Notes under the pieces: generated by a model
The model's input: only the letters and a program-made list of their open reading frames with translations
Databases searched by the model: none
Told to the model about the DNA's origin: nothing
Source of the DNA: an uncultured Sinobacteraceae bacterium
GTDB lineage: Bacteria > Pseudomonadota > Gammaproteobacteria > Nevskiales > Nevskiaceae
Reading direction: 5' to 3'
DNA length: 64,000 nucleotides
Assembly (NCBI GenBank): GCA_903822975.1
Contig: CAIJRD010000004.1
Location: forward strand, 27,852 to 91,851
Made by a program: the position numbers and the translations under genes
Part shown: piece after piece, positions 32,593 through 41,936 of the stretch
Layout of the letters: every line of letters starts with the position of its first letter
Position numbering within the stretch: the first letter of the stretch is position 1

Positions 32593-33452
32593 AACGCATC
32601 CAGCGCTGCTAGAACACGCGCGCGGCCGACCGCCGTTGCTGCGGTCATCGGCAGGCGCAGTTCTTCGGAGATCCAGCCCTGCGCCGCCAGTGCGGCCTTG
32701 ATCGGTCCCGGATTCGGTTCGCAGAACAGCGCGCGCACCAGCGGCAGCAATCGATACGACAAGACGCGCGCCGCGCGCAGATTTCCGGCAGCCACCGCTG
32801 CATAAAGTTCGACGAAGCGACGCGGATGAAGGTGTGCCGCGGCCGCAATCGCGCCATGGGCGCCAAGACACAGCGACGGAAAGATCAGATGATCTTCGCC
32901 ACACAGCACCTGCATGCCGGTGTTGCGGATCAGATCCATCATCCGGTCGAGATCGCCGCCGCTGTCCTTGATTGCAACGACGTTCGGCAATTCGCTGAGT
33001 CTCTGCACCGTGTCCACGTCGATGCACACACCGGTCCGGTACGGGATGTTGTAGAGCAGGATCGGCAGATCGGTACTCGCGGCGACCGCGCTGAAGTGGG
33101 CGTGGAGGCCCGCCTGCGATGGGCGTGTGTAGTAGGGCGCCGTCAGCATCACGCCGGCGATGGGTCGCGCGGCCAAAGCCTGCACGGCGGCAACGACGGA
33201 CTTCGTGTCGTTTCCCGAAATGCCCATCACCACCGGTGCACGGGTGTCCGCGGCGGCGAGTACGCAGTCGAGCACCTGCAGACGCTCGTGCGCGCTCAGC
33301 GTGGCGGGTTCGCCCGTGGTGCCGCAGACGACGAAGCCGTGCACACCGGCATCGAGATAATGCCGAACCAGGCGGGTCAACGCCGCTTGATCGACGACGT
33401 CGTCGCGCAGCGGCGTGATCAGCGGAATCCAAATACCTGCAAATCGATTCAC
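32550..33452 (-). CDS. DapA/N-acetylneuraminate lyase family aldolase
   Basis: 300 residues from a GTG at 33452 with GAGGAG eight bases upstream. TIM-barrel class I aldolase: GTTGEPATLSAHER, the tyrosine of LYNIPYRTGV and the Schiff-base lysine in VVAIKDSGGDLDRM. This covers 4-hydroxy-tetrahydrodipicolinate synthase and related 2-keto-acid aldolases; the arginine-containing YNIPYRTG favours DapA, but a stand-alone gene away from lysine genes leaves the substrate open. Its 3' end overlaps the opposing small membrane protein by 43 bp. Confidence 0.88.
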   Translation of the reverse strand: MNRFAGIWIPLITPLRDDVVDQAALTRLVRHYLDAGVHGFVVCGTTGEPATLSAHERLQVLDCVLAAADTRAPVVMGISGNDTKSVVAAVQALAARPIAGVMLTAPYYTRPSQAGLHAHFSAVAASTDLPILLYNIPYRTGVCIDVDTVQRLSELPNVVAIKDSGGDLDRMMDLIRNTGMQVLCGEDHLIFPSLCLGAHGAIAAAAHLHPRRFVELYAAVAAGNLRAARVLSYRLLPLVRALFCEPNPGPIKAALAAQGWISEELRLPMTAATAVGRARVLAALDAFQSCDAEPASGTLT

Positions 33453-33701
33453 AACGGTCTCCTCAGGGTGCTGCGTGGGCGCACTCGGGAGGACTGATTC
33501 AATCGATGGGTGCTTTGCTCATGTCCGCCCGGCGCAAGGCCTGGCGGGGCTGCCGCTCAGGCTACGAAAGCTGCGGTTTTTTGCGTTTGTCGCGCGCAGG
33601 CGTAGCGACGTCGAGCAATGCTCGAACATCGGCTGCGAAGGCAGAGCGGAAATGAATGACGCGATTCATGTCGGCATTACACCGTCGGCGTCCGCATCGT
33701 G

Positions 33702-34895
33702 TCAATCGACAACGCTGACGGCGGCGGCGGCACGTCGCGCCTTCGAGCGCGCATCGTCGATCGAATCGCCGAGCGCGAGTGCAACGCCCATGCGGCGCTT
33801 GCCGACGATTTCCGGTTTGCCGAACAGGCGCAGCATCGTGTCCGGCTCGGTGAGTGCTGCCGCCGCGCCCGCGAACACCGGCGCTGCACGATCACCTTCG
33901 CAGAGGATCGCGCAGGAGGCGGCCGCACCGCGACTGCGGATGTTCGGAATCGGCAGGCCGAGAATCGCGCGCGCGTGCAGCGCAAACTGCGGGAGATCCT
34001 GCGAGATCAGCGTGACCAGTCCGGTGTCGTGCGGTCGCGGGCTGACCTCGCTGAAGATCACGTCCTCGCCCTTGACGAACAACTCGACGCCGAACAGGCC
34101 ACGGCCGCCGAGGTTGGCGGTGATCTTCTCGGCGATCGCCTCGGCCTTGGCCAGCGCCACCGAGGACATCGGCTGCGGTTGCCAGGATTCACGGTAATCG
34201 CCGTCGATCTGCAGATGGCCGATCGGCGCACAGAAACTGGTGACGACCTTTTCGCCCTGCAGGTGTCGCACGGTCAGCAAGGTGATTTCGTAGTCGAACG
34301 GCACGAAGCCTTCGACGATCACACGACCGGCACCGGCGCGACCACCGGCCTGCGCGTAGTCCCAGGCCTTCTGAATATCGGCCTCCTGCCTGATCACGCT
34401 CTGGCCCTTGCCGGAACTCGACATCACCGGCTTGATCACGCAGGGCATGCCGAGTGCGGCGACCGCTGAGCGATAGTCGCTCAGGGTATCGGCAAAGCGG
34501 TAGGGGGACGTCGGCAGTCCGAGTTCTTCGGCGGCGAGCCGGCGGATGCCCTCGCGGTCCATCGTCAGCCGTGCGGCACGCGCGGTCGGGATCACGACGT
34601 AGCCTTCGGCTTCGAGTTCGAGCAGCGTCGGCGTATGGATCGCCTCGATCTCGGGAACGATGAAGTGCGGCTTTTCCAGTTCGACCACGCGGCGCAACTC
34701 GGCGCCATCGAGCATCTTGATGACGTGACTGCGATGCGCCACCTGCATTGCCGGCGCATCGGCGTAGCGATCCACCGCGATGGTCTCGACACCCAAGCGC
34801 TGCAATTCGATGACGACTTCCTTGCCGAGCTCGCCGGAGCCGAGCAGCAACACGCGGGTGGCCCGCGCTGAAAGTGGCGTACCGAGTGTGCTCAT
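33702..34895 (-). CDS. purT: formate-dependent phosphoribosylglycinamide formyltransferase
   Basis: 397 residues from the ATG at 34895 (AGGA nine bases upstream). ATP-grasp Pur[27 protein letters not shown]-type strand ([13 protein letters not shown]), [13 protein letters not shown] for nucleotide binding, [32 protein letters not shown] for metal/formyl-phosphate chemistry. It makes formyl-GAR in purine synthesis using formate and ATP, bypassing folate-dependent PurN. Divergent from pyruvate kinase. Confidence 0.95.
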   Translation of the reverse strand: MSTLGTPLSARATRVLLLGSGELGKEVVIELQRLGVETIAVDRYADAPAMQVAHRSHVIKMLDGAELRRVVELEKPHFIVPEIEAIHTPTLLELEAEGYVVIPTARAARLTMDREGIRRLAAEELGLPTSPYRFADTLSDYRSAVAALGMPCVIKPVMSSSGKGQSVIRQEADIQKAWDYAQAGGRAGAGRVIVEGFVPFDYEITLLTVRHLQGEKVVTSFCAPIGHLQIDGDYRESWQPQPMSSVALAKAEAIAEKITANLGGRGLFGVELFVKGEDVIFSEVSPRPHDTGLVTLISQDLPQFALHARAILGLPIPNIRSRGAAASCAILCEGDRAAPVFAGAAAALTEPDTMLRLFGKPEIVGKRRMGVALALGDSIDDARSKARRAAAAVSVVD

Positions 34896-35029
34896 CTTTT
34901 TTGTTCCTGGAGAATGCGCGGCCAAGGGAGGACAATGATGTCCGATAAGGCTGCGTATTCTGCTTGCCGCAGCCTTGGCCGCGCAAAGTACACTCCGCGC
35001 CCTCCGCCCTCTCCATACGAACGACGCCG

Positions 35030-36460
35030 ATGACCCGACGCACGAAAATTCTCGCGACTCTGGGCCCCGCCACCGACGATCCGGCGGTGTTGCGCCGCAT
35101 CCTGCACGCGGGTGTCGACGTGGTCCGGCTGAATTACTCGCATGGCACCGCCGAGGACCACGCGCGCCGCGCGACCAATGTGCGCGCGGCCGCGCAGGAG
35201 ATGGGCCTCGATATCGGCATCCTCGCCGACCTGCAGGGTCCGAAAATTCGCATCGAGAGTTTCGCCAAGGGACCGGTCGAGCTGGTCGAGAACCAAGCCT
35301 TTGCGCTCGACACCGCGATGGGTATCAGCGCCGGCGACGAACACGCGGTCGGCTGCGCCTACGAACATCTGCCGCGCGACGTACGCGCCGGCGACGTGCT
35401 GCTGCTCAACGATGGCGCGATCACCTTGCGCGTCGAGAAAGTCGAAGGCACGCGCATCGACACGATCGTCCTGCTCGGCGGCATCCTGTCGAATCGCAAA
35501 GGCATCAACAAGCAAGGCGGTGGCCTGTCGGCGGCTGCACTCACCGACAAGGATCGCGAAGACCTGCGCCACGCGGTCGGCATCGGCGTGGATTTCATCG
35601 CGGTGTCGTTTCCGCGCTCGGCCGCCGACATGAATGAGGCGCGCGCGTTGATGGTCGCCGCCGGCGGCAACGCCGCACTGGTCGCCAAGATCGAGCGTGC
35701 CGAAGCCTTGCCGGCGCTCGGCTCGATCATCGAGGCCAGCGACGTGGTGATGGTCGCGCGCGGCGATCTGGGCGTGGAAATCGGCGACGCCGAGCTGCCG
35801 GGCTGGCAGAAAGTGATCATCGCGCAGGCGCGCGAAGCCAATCGCCTGGTGATTACCGCCACGCAGATGATGGAGTCGATGATCGTCAATCCGCTGCCGA
35901 CGCGCGCGGAAGTGTCCGACGTCGCCAACGCGGTGATGGACGGCACCGACGCGGTAATGCTGTCGGCGGAAACCGCCAGCGGCCGCTGGCCGGTGAAGAC
36001 GGTCGAGGCGATGGCACGCGTCTGCATCGCCGCCGAAAACGCCGCGCCGCGTCAACGCGACGATGCGCGGCTGGAAACGCATTTCGAACGCATTGACGAA
36101 GCGGTCGGCATGGCGACGGCGTGGACTGCGCGCCATATGCACGCCACCGCGATCGTCGCCCTCACCGAATCCGGCGGCACGGCGCTGATGATGTCGCGTT
36201 CGGAGACGCAGATTCCGATTTACGCGCTGACCGTTCACGAGCGCACGCGCCGCAAGATGGCGATGTGTCGCGGCGTCTATCCGGTGGCGTTCCAGCCGGC
36301 GGAGGCGGATTCGATGTCGGTGGTGAAGCAGGCGATCGACGGACTGAAATATCGCGGCGCCGTAAAAAAAGGTGACCGCGTACTCGTCACCAAGGGCGAT
36401 GCCGACGGCCGCGGCAGCACCGGCGGCACCAACTCGATGAAGATCGTCATCGTCGGCTGA
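35030..36460 (+). CDS. pyk: pyruvate kinase
   Basis: 476 residues. Signature blocks: [39 protein letters not shown], the active-site lysine in [33 protein letters not shown] and [19 protein letters not shown]. Converts phosphoenolpyruvate and ADP to pyruvate and ATP. The C-terminal allosteric domain is complete and ends [15 protein letters not shown]. Divergent from purT, so 134 bp hold both promoters. Confidence 0.96.
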   Translation: MTRRTKILATLGPATDDPAVLRRILHAGVDVVRLNYSHGTAEDHARRATNVRAAAQEMGLDIGILADLQGPKIRIESFAKGPVELVENQAFALDTAMGISAGDEHAVGCAYEHLPRDVRAGDVLLLNDGAITLRVEKVEGTRIDTIVLLGGILSNRKGINKQGGGLSAAALTDKDREDLRHAVGIGVDFIAVSFPRSAADMNEARALMVAAGGNAALVAKIERAEALPALGSIIEASDVVMVARGDLGVEIGDAELPGWQKVIIAQAREANRLVITATQMMESMIVNPLPTRAEVSDVANAVMDGTDAVMLSAETASGRWPVKTVEAMARVCIAAENAAPRQRDDARLETHFERIDEAVGMATAWTARHMHATAIVALTESGGTALMMSRSETQIPIYALTVHERTRRKMAMCRGVYPVAFQPAEADSMSVVKQAIDGLKYRGAVKKGDRVLVTKGDADGRGSTGGTNSMKIVIVG

Positions 36461-36533
36461 AGCCTTTCGGCGCGGCGGAGTAAGCTCGGCAGAGTAAGCT
36501 CGTTCGGCTTGCTTGTCGGAGTTGCACGCGATC

Positions 36534-37241
36534 ATGACCACGCCCGCCGCAGAATTTCTCGTCATCGGTCACCGCGGTGCGCGCGGCCACGCACCGGAAA
36601 ACACCTTGCATGCAATCGATCGCGGCATTCGCCTCGGCGCGCATGCGGTTGAGTTCGACGTACAACTGCATCCGAGCGGTGCGCTGCTGCTGTTTCACGA
36701 TCTCACACTGGATCGCACCACCAATGGCCACGGCGCCTTGTGCGCCGCCAGCTTCGATGAACTCCGCGCGCTCGATGCGGGTGCTGGCGAACAGATCCCG
36801 ACACTCGAAGAAGCGCTCGAACTGATCGAACAGCGCGTCATCGTCAATGTCGAACTGAAGACGGCCGAAGGCACCGGCGAAGCGGTGGCCGCGGTACTGC
36901 GCAACTACATCGAAGCCGGCTGGCCGGCTGAGCGCTTTCTGGTGTCGTCGTTCCATTTGCCCGAGCTGTGGGAGTTCAAGCAACTGGCGCCAGAAATTCC
37001 GGTCGGCGCGCTGTATGCCGGCGTGCCGCTCGATTTTGCCGGCAGTGCGGTCGAGCTCGGCGCGGTCTCGGTGAATCTCGGTTCGGAATTTCTCGACGCG
37101 CGGATGATCGCCGACGCGCGCGCGCACGGCCTCAAGGTCTATGTCTACACGGTGAACGCGCCGGACGAACTGGCCGCACTGCGCGCGGCCGGAATCGACG
37201 GTGTGTTTACCGACTACCCCGAGCGCGCGTTGGCGCTTTGA
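36534..37241 (+). CDS. glycerophosphodiester phosphodiesterase
   Basis: 235 residues from the ATG at 36534; an in-frame TTG at 36513 would add seven. GDPD TIM-barrel: VIGHRGARGHAPENTLHAI (H and R of the catalytic site), VEFDVQLHPSGALLLFHDLTLDRTTNG (second catalytic histidine) and VNVELK. It hydrolyses deacylated phospholipid to glycerol 3-phosphate and an alcohol. No signal peptide, so cytoplasmic (UgpQ-like). Upstream an 11-bp word GAGTAAGCTCG occurs twice, 14 bp apart (36478, 36492). The last 35 bp overlap the opposing MerR gene. Confidence 0.92.
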   Translation: MTTPAAEFLVIGHRGARGHAPENTLHAIDRGIRLGAHAVEFDVQLHPSGALLLFHDLTLDRTTNGHGALCAASFDELRALDAGAGEQIPTLEEALELIEQRVIVNVELKTAEGTGEAVAAVLRNYIEAGWPAERFLVSSFHLPELWEFKQLAPEIPVGALYAGVPLDFAGSAVELGAVSVNLGSEFLDARMIADARAHGLKVYVYTVNAPDELAALRAAGIDGVFTDYPERALAL

Positions 37242-38160
37242 GCTTGGCGGTCGGTGCCGATTTCGCAACCGTCTGCGCCCGGCCATCGAGCGCTTGCGGC
37301 ACGCGCTTCTCGACGAAGCGATCCAGCACATGACCGAGACGATCGCCCAGATGGCGCGTGGCGATGGTCTCGAGCGCGCGTGCGACCTCGGCCTTCACCA
37401 CCACCTCCACCATGGGCCGCAGACGCCAGATCAGGTCGCGCAGGCGCGGGGCTTCCGCTGCCGGCGGCAGGCCATCGCCGAAGGCGCCGAACACATGCCG
37501 GTCGACCAGGTGCACCACCAGTTCCAGCGTCTGCGTCAGATTGCCGCGCAGCGACATGATCACTTCGATGATCGCCGGCAACGGAATGCCGGCGCGGACC
37601 AGTTCGGCGCCGGCTTGCAGCAATCCTGGACTGCGGGCGCGAAAGCGTGCGCCTTCGGATGACAGCAGGCCGAATTCACAGGCCTTGGCCAGCCAGATCG
37701 GATCGAAGCGTCCGCCGAACAGATCGATCAGCTCCTGCAGCGAGTAGGTCGCCGGCTGCTCGTCGCTCCAGGGGCTCGACACCGCCGACTCCAGGCCCAT
37801 GAAACTGCCCAGATCGTGGCCCTGCTCCCAGGCGCCGATCAATTCGCCGATGCTGGCCAGGGTGTAGCCACGCGACAGCAGCGTGCCGATGATGCGCAGT
37901 CGCGACAGGTGCATTTCGCCATACACGCCGCTGCGGCCGCGCCGCTCCGGCGGCGGGATGAGGCCGCGGTCCTGGTAGGCGCGGACATTCCGGATGGTGG
38001 TATTGGCGAGCTGCGCGAGTTGTTCGACGGTGTATTCGGAAGACTCTGCCGTCTGCGCGCCCTTAGCCGGCTTGCCGGCGCCAACGCGGGTTTTCTTGAT
38101 GGCTTTCTGTGGATTCGGACTCATTGGCAGGATCGTACCGTGCGGCGTGCGACTTGACAT
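37207..38160 (-). CDS. MerR-family transcriptional regulator
   Basis: 317 residues. The winged helix at about 43-110 is MerR-type: YTVEQLAQLANTTIRNVRAYQDRGLIPPPER, SGVYGEMHLSRLRIIGTLLSRGYTLASIGELI. The long C-terminal part is helical, without the cysteines of metal sensors, so an organic or lipid effector is more likely. Two starts fit: ATG at 38160 and ATG at 38124; neither has a clear ribosome site, and the -35 of the divergent promoter (38154-38159) overlaps the first, which favours the second. It is divergent from the metal-dependent hydrolase gene and probably controls it. Confidence 0.88.
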   Translation of the reverse strand: MSSRTPHGTILPMSPNPQKAIKKTRVGAGKPAKGAQTAESSEYTVEQLAQLANTTIRNVRAYQDRGLIPPPERRGRSGVYGEMHLSRLRIIGTLLSRGYTLASIGELIGAWEQGHDLGSFMGLESAVSSPWSDEQPATYSLQELIDLFGGRFDPIWLAKACEFGLLSSEGARFRARSPGLLQAGAELVRAGIPLPAIIEVIMSLRGNLTQTLELVVHLVDRHVFGAFGDGLPPAAEAPRLRDLIWRLRPMVEVVVKAEVARALETIATRHLGDRLGHVLDRFVEKRVPQALDGRAQTVAKSAPTAKLKAPTRARGSR

Positions 38161-38214
38161 CGGCGCGCGCTTGTCAGCTAGAATGTAACCGTTACATCAA
38201 TCGCTGTAATTATA
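38154..38214 (+). promoter_or_regulatory. promoter and operator-like dyad of the first metal-dependent hydrolase gene, shared with merR
   Basis: TTGACA (38154-38159), 19-bp spacer, TAGAAT (38179-38184); a 19-bp spacer is a feature of MerR-activated promoters. Downstream lies TTACATCAATCGCTGTAA (38192-38209), an inverted repeat TTACA-N8-TGTAA that begins at the predicted transcription start, plus an overlapping TGTAAC-C-GTTACA dyad (38184-38196). On the minus strand TATAAT (38214-38209) could be the merR -10. The same TTACA-N8-TGTAA element lies before the second hydrolase gene. Confidence 0.7.
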
Positions 38215-38227
38215 CGGAGTGCAGGCT

Positions 38228-39082
38228 ATGAGTTCCGACCCGCTACCAGTGCGCCGCGATCTGCATTTCGACATCGCCGATGTCGATATGAAGCGCTGGC
38301 ACGCGCAGGGCCCGATGGTCAGTCATTTCATGAACGCGCTGTCGATCTTCTTCCCGGAAGGCGAGCGTTTCTTCATGCATAGCGTGCGCCTGTACCGCGA
38401 CCGCATCAGCGACGATCCGCAGCTGCAGCGCGCAGTCACCGGCTTCATCGGGCAGGAAGCGATGCACGGTCGCGAACATGAGGAATACAACCTCGCGCTG
38501 GTCGATGCCGGCCTGCCGGCGAAAAAGCTCGAACGCATCGTGACCTGGGGTATTCGCTACTTCAAAAAGCTGCCGAATGCGATGCAGCTGGCGATCACCA
38601 TCGCGCTGGAGCATTTCACGGCGATTCTCGCCGATCTGCTGCTGAAGGATCCGCGCATGATCGCCGGTTCGCACCCGAAGATGATTGCGCTGTGGCGCTG
38701 GCACGCGCTGGAAGAAACCGAGCACAAGTCGGTCGCCTTCGACGTCTATCGAAAAGTCATGCCGCGTTCACTGGGTGCGTATCTGCTGCGCACGGGCACC
38801 CTGCTGGTCATCACGATCGGCTTCCTGACCGCCGTGTTCGACTTTCATCTACGCCTGATCTTCACCGACAAGAACGCGCGCGGATGGCGCAACTGGAAGA
38901 ACCTCTTCTCGTACCTGTTCGGCAGTTTCGGCGTGTTCCGTCGCATCGCGCTGCCTTGGCTGGACTACTTCCGCCCCGGCTTCCAGCCGTGGGATCACGA
39001 CAACCGGCAGTTCCTGTCGGGCATCGATGCGCTCGTCGCCGAGGTCCAGCATCCGCAGGCGATGGCGCCCGCCGCCGCCTGA
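38228..39082 (+). CDS. metal-dependent hydrolase (DUF/PF10118-type), copy 1
   Basis: 284 residues from the ATG at 38228, with CGGAG nine bases upstream. Helical diiron-type pattern: FIGQEAMHGREHEEYN, ALEHFTAILADLLL and WRWHALEETEHKSVAFDVY (E-E-x-E-H), then a hydrophobic helix (LLVITIGFLTAVFDFHLRLIF). The family is annotated as predicted metal-dependent hydrolases and resembles membrane-associated ferritin-like oxygenases; true reaction unknown. Under the divergent MerR promoter, with a paralog 304 bp downstream. Confidence 0.85.
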   Translation: MSSDPLPVRRDLHFDIADVDMKRWHAQGPMVSHFMNALSIFFPEGERFFMHSVRLYRDRISDDPQLQRAVTGFIGQEAMHGREHEEYNLALVDAGLPAKKLERIVTWGIRYFKKLPNAMQLAITIALEHFTAILADLLLKDPRMIAGSHPKMIALWRWHALEETEHKSVAFDVYRKVMPRSLGAYLLRTGTLLVITIGFLTAVFDFHLRLIFTDKNARGWRNWKNLFSYLFGSFGVFRRIALPWLDYFRPGFQPWDHDNRQFLSGIDALVAEVQHPQAMAPAAA

Positions 39083-39101
39083 GATCGATCCGGCACGAAC
39101 C

Positions 39102-39130
39102 AAGGCCGCGGCTAAGCCCGCGGCCTTTTT
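39102..39130 (+). terminator. rho-independent terminator after hydrolase copy 1
   Basis: 10-bp perfect stem AAGGCCGCGG/CCGCGGCCTT, six-base loop, ending in a T-run. It separates the two hydrolase paralogs into two transcripts. Confidence 0.9.
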
Positions 39131-39310
39131 CGTTTTGGTGCGCCAGCGGTTTCTCAAGGACCAGCGGCATGAAAGCGCGCCGCTCGGATCAGGCGCATCG
39201 CGACCTCGAACGAATCCATCCGTTGTCACGAGTGCCGCGGCCGGTCGACGCGGCAAGCAGCGTGAGGTTTTCCGAACGGGACGCATTTTTTGTAGGTTTA
39301 AAGTTCCAAA

Positions 39311-39370
39311 TTGACACTCTACGGCACGATGCTCTATACACTGACACTGTTACATCAATCACTGTAATTA
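39311..39370 (+). promoter_or_regulatory. sigma-70 promoter and operator-like dyad of hydrolase copy 2
   Basis: TTGACA (39311-39316), 18-bp spacer, TATACA (39335-39340). The predicted start falls at a TTACATCAATCACTGTAA dyad (39350-39367) that differs by one base from the one before copy 1; flanking bases on both sides (G before, TTA after) also match. A shared regulator, most simply the MerR protein, is inferred. Confidence 0.75.
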
Positions 39371-39386
39371 TTACGAGGAGATACCC

Positions 39387-40238
39387 ATGGTGACCAACCC
39401 ACCGCTTCGTCGCGATCTGCACTTCAATATCGAAGGGGTCGATTTAAAACATTGGCACCAGAGTGGCGCGATGGTCGGCCACTTCATGAATGCGCTTTCG
39501 CTTTTTTTCCCTGAGGGCGAACGTTTCTTCATCGAATCGGTGCGCAACTATCGCAGCCGGGTTTCCGACCCAAAACTTCAACGCGAGATCACCGGGTTCA
39601 TTGGCCAGGAGGCCATGCACGGCCGGGAACACGACCGCTACAACACCGCGCTGATGGAGGCCGGGCTACCTGCGCGTCAACTGGAACGTCTGGTGACTAG
39701 GCACATCGTTGGATTCTTCCGCCGGTTCCCGAAGATTGTCCAGTTGGCGATCACCATTGGCCTCGAACACTTCACCGCGATCCTGGCTGATCTACTTTTG
39801 ACCGACGACCGTTTCGTCGCTGGCGACCACCGCATGGTGTCCCTATGGCGATGGCATGCACTGGAAGAAACCGAGCATAAAGCTGTGGCGTTTGATGTTT
39901 ATCGGGAAGTAATGGGCCGTACGCTCAGCGGTTACCTGATCCGCACGTTCACATTCGTGTTCGTTTTCGCTGGATTTATGAGCTGGCTGCTGTACTTTCA
40001 TCTTCGCTTGATCGCTGCAGATAAATCGGCACGGGGCTGGGCGCAGCTCAGAAGCTTGTGCTCGTTTCTGTTTGGCGGCTTCGGCTTCTTCCGTCGCATC
40101 GCGATCCCCTGGCTCAGCTATTTTCGCCCCAACTTTCATCCCTGGGACCACGACAATCACTTGCTCTTAAGCGAATTCGATACGCTTGTCGCCAAGGTAG
40201 AACGGGACACCCTGACTGAGGCTGGCGCAATCGCCTGA
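39387..40238 (+). CDS. metal-dependent hydrolase (DUF/PF10118-type), copy 2
   Basis: 283 residues, GAGGAG seven bases before the ATG. Colinear with copy 1 over its whole length and keeps every putative ligand block: FIGQEAMHGREHDRYN, GLEHFTAILADLLL, WRWHALEETEHKAVAFDVY and the membrane helix. The two proteins are clearly similar but the DNA has diverged much more; this copy uses more A/T-ending codons (TTA, AAA, CAT, CGT) than its neighbours, suggesting separate origin or an older duplication followed by transfer. It has its own promoter. Confidence 0.85.
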   Translation: MVTNPPLRRDLHFNIEGVDLKHWHQSGAMVGHFMNALSLFFPEGERFFIESVRNYRSRVSDPKLQREITGFIGQEAMHGREHDRYNTALMEAGLPARQLERLVTRHIVGFFRRFPKIVQLAITIGLEHFTAILADLLLTDDRFVAGDHRMVSLWRWHALEETEHKAVAFDVYREVMGRTLSGYLIRTFTFVFVFAGFMSWLLYFHLRLIAADKSARGWAQLRSLCSFLFGGFGFFRRIAIPWLSYFRPNFHPWDHDNHLLLSEFDTLVAKVERDTLTEAGAIA

Positions 40239-40546
40239 TCGCAAGGTCCGCAATTACCGGGCTACTGCGACGCAATCATCGAACAAAAGCGCGCCGAATA
40301 ACCAAACAACCCCAGGTCGCCGGCTTAGCGCCGCGGCCTGGCGTCCAAACAATCGGGTGGAGCCCGTCGTTCTTTGCCAACGGTCAATGGAGCGGCCGTG
40401 CAATCCAAATCGCGAGATCGGCACGCCCGCAGGACGGCAGCACTCGCCGATCCGCACTGCGTTGATCGCAGCAGCGCCGGTTGGTTGCTGCATCAGCAGT
40501 GACGGATTGCTATCTTGGGGGTTCAGCGCGCACTCCAAGGATCGGC
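40239..40546. other. gene-free spacer, 308 bp
   Basis: Follows hydrolase copy 2. An imperfect CCAGG...CCTGG hairpin near 40314-40343 may end transcription but has no T-run. No ORF, repeat or promoter could be supported. Confidence 0.5.
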
Positions 40547-41218
40547 ATGAGCAAGGCCAGCATCACGCTTTACACCGCAGCCACACCGAACGGGCACAAG
40601 GCCTCGATCATGCTCGAGGAGCTGGGCCTGCCGTATCGCGTAGAGGCGCTCAACCTGATGTCCGGCGCCCAGAAGCAGCCGGACTACCTGCGCATCAATC
40701 CGAACGGCCGCATCCCGACGATCGTTGACCACGAGGCGGGCGACTTTGCGGTGTTCGAATCCGGGGCGATTCTGATCTACCTCGCCGAAAAGTTCGGCCG
40801 TCTGCTGCCGGTCGATGCCAAGGGCCGCTCCGAAGTCATGCAGTGGCTGATGTTCCAGATGGGCGGTGTTGGCCCGATGCAGGGGCAGGCCAATGTGTTC
40901 TTTCGTTACTGGCACGAGAAGTACCAGCCGGCGATCGACCGCTACCAAAACGAAACCAAGCGGCTCTACACGGTGCTGAACCAGCGCCTGCAGCAACACG
41001 AATTTCTGTGCGGCGACTATTCGATTGCCGACATCGCACATTTCACCTGGGTCAACGTCCATGCCTGGGCCGGCGTGACGATCGACGATTTGCCCGCACT
41101 GAGCGCGTGGCGCGCCCGTATCTTGGCGCGACCTGCAGTGCAGCGGGGCTTGGCGGTGCCCGGCGACATTCCGCGCGAAACGCTGGTCGCCGCCGCGCAA
41201 ACCATGCTGCAGCGCTAG
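40547..41218 (+). CDS. glutathione S-transferase, YfcG/Ure2p-like
   Basis: 223 residues, AAGG before the ATG. Thioredoxin-like N-terminal domain with [18 protein letters not shown] (the threonine/asparagine active site of nu-class GSTs such as YfcG) and [25 protein letters not shown] for glutathione binding; the helical C-terminal domain has [17 protein letters not shown]. Nu-class enzymes have disulfide reductase activity toward organic disulfides. Followed after 12 bp by the PEBP-like gene. Confidence 0.92.
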   Translation: MSKASITLYTAATPNGHKASIMLEELGLPYRVEALNLMSGAQKQPDYLRINPNGRIPTIVDHEAGDFAVFESGAILIYLAEKFGRLLPVDAKGRSEVMQWLMFQMGGVGPMQGQANVFFRYWHEKYQPAIDRYQNETKRLYTVLNQRLQQHEFLCGDYSIADIAHFTWVNVHAWAGVTIDDLPALSAWRARILARPAVQRGLAVPGDIPRETLVAAAQTMLQR

Positions 41219-41230
41219 GCCTCGCCGACC

Positions 41231-41812
41231 GTGCCGGCCGCGATTCAATTGCTGAGTCCTCTCGGGCGCATCCTGCGTGGGGTGCGTGCTGGCACCGATG
41301 GGCTGCTGTGCAACGCGCCCGAAGTGGCGTCGGCGCCGGCGCGGATACGCCTGACCAGCAGCGCATTCGACAATGGTGGCGCCATACCGTCGCACTATTG
41401 CGGCGAAGGTGTCGACCGCTCGCCGCCGCTGGCCTGGACCGGCGTGCCCGCACAGACTCAAAGCCTGGTGCTGCTGATGGAGGACGCCGACGTGCCCTGG
41501 CCGCGACCACTGGTCCATGCACTGGTGTTCGGTATTGCGCCGCGCGTGCACGCACTGCCGGAAGGTGCTCTGGCGCGGCAACCGCCTGCGGACGCTCCGG
41601 CCCTGGTGTTCGGCTACAACTCGCTCGGCAAGCGCCGCTACCTGGCCCCGGCGGCACTGCCGGGCCATGGTCCGCACCGGTATTACTTCCAGCTATTGGC
41701 GCTGGATATCCCGTTGAATTTCCGCTGCGCCGTGCGGCGCCGCGAGGCGCTGGCGGCACTCAAGGGCCACATCCTCGCGCGCGGAAGTCTGATGGGAACC
41801 TTCGAGCGTTGA
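41231..41812 (+). CDS. YbhB/YbcL-like phosphatidylethanolamine-binding family protein
   Basis: 193 residues from a GTG start. PEBP fold: IPSHYCGEGVDRSPPLAWTG, the ligand-site block LVLLMEDADVPWPRPLVHALVFGI and GYNSLGKRRYLAPAALPGHGPHRYYFQLLALD. Bacterial members are small soluble proteins of unclear role. It has no signal peptide. The reading frame continues from a GTG only; a downstream ATG is too late in the domain. Confidence 0.85.
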   Translation: MPAAIQLLSPLGRILRGVRAGTDGLLCNAPEVASAPARIRLTSSAFDNGGAIPSHYCGEGVDRSPPLAWTGVPAQTQSLVLLMEDADVPWPRPLVHALVFGIAPRVHALPEGALARQPPADAPALVFGYNSLGKRRYLAPAALPGHGPHRYYFQLLALDIPLNFRCAVRRREALAALKGHILARGSLMGTFER

Positions 41813-41850
41813 TCGGGCGTGGCGCGCACAGAGTGCTAACCTGAATGCCG

Positions 41851-41868
41851 TTGTCACGGTTCTGTCAC
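41851..41868 (+). promoter_or_regulatory. Pho-box-like site before ppk
   Basis: TTGTCACGGTTCTGTCAC: two TGTCA half sites in the 7-4-7 spacing of the PhoB box (consensus CTGTCAT-N4-CTGTCAC); the second half is perfect and the first 5 of 7. It would place ppk under phosphate-starvation control, which is known in many proteobacteria. It sits only 5 bp before the first possible ppk ATG. Confidence 0.65.
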
Positions 41869-41936
41869 CGCATATGAATCTACTAATGGCTCAACCAACG
41901 CCTGCGCCCTCAGCGCGCGAGCCTGCGCCGGACACC

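Noticed and set aside
34892..36565. 557-codon open frame antisense to pyruvate kinase
   Set aside because: The plus strand is unambiguous pyk; antisense is histidine/arginine-rich noise.
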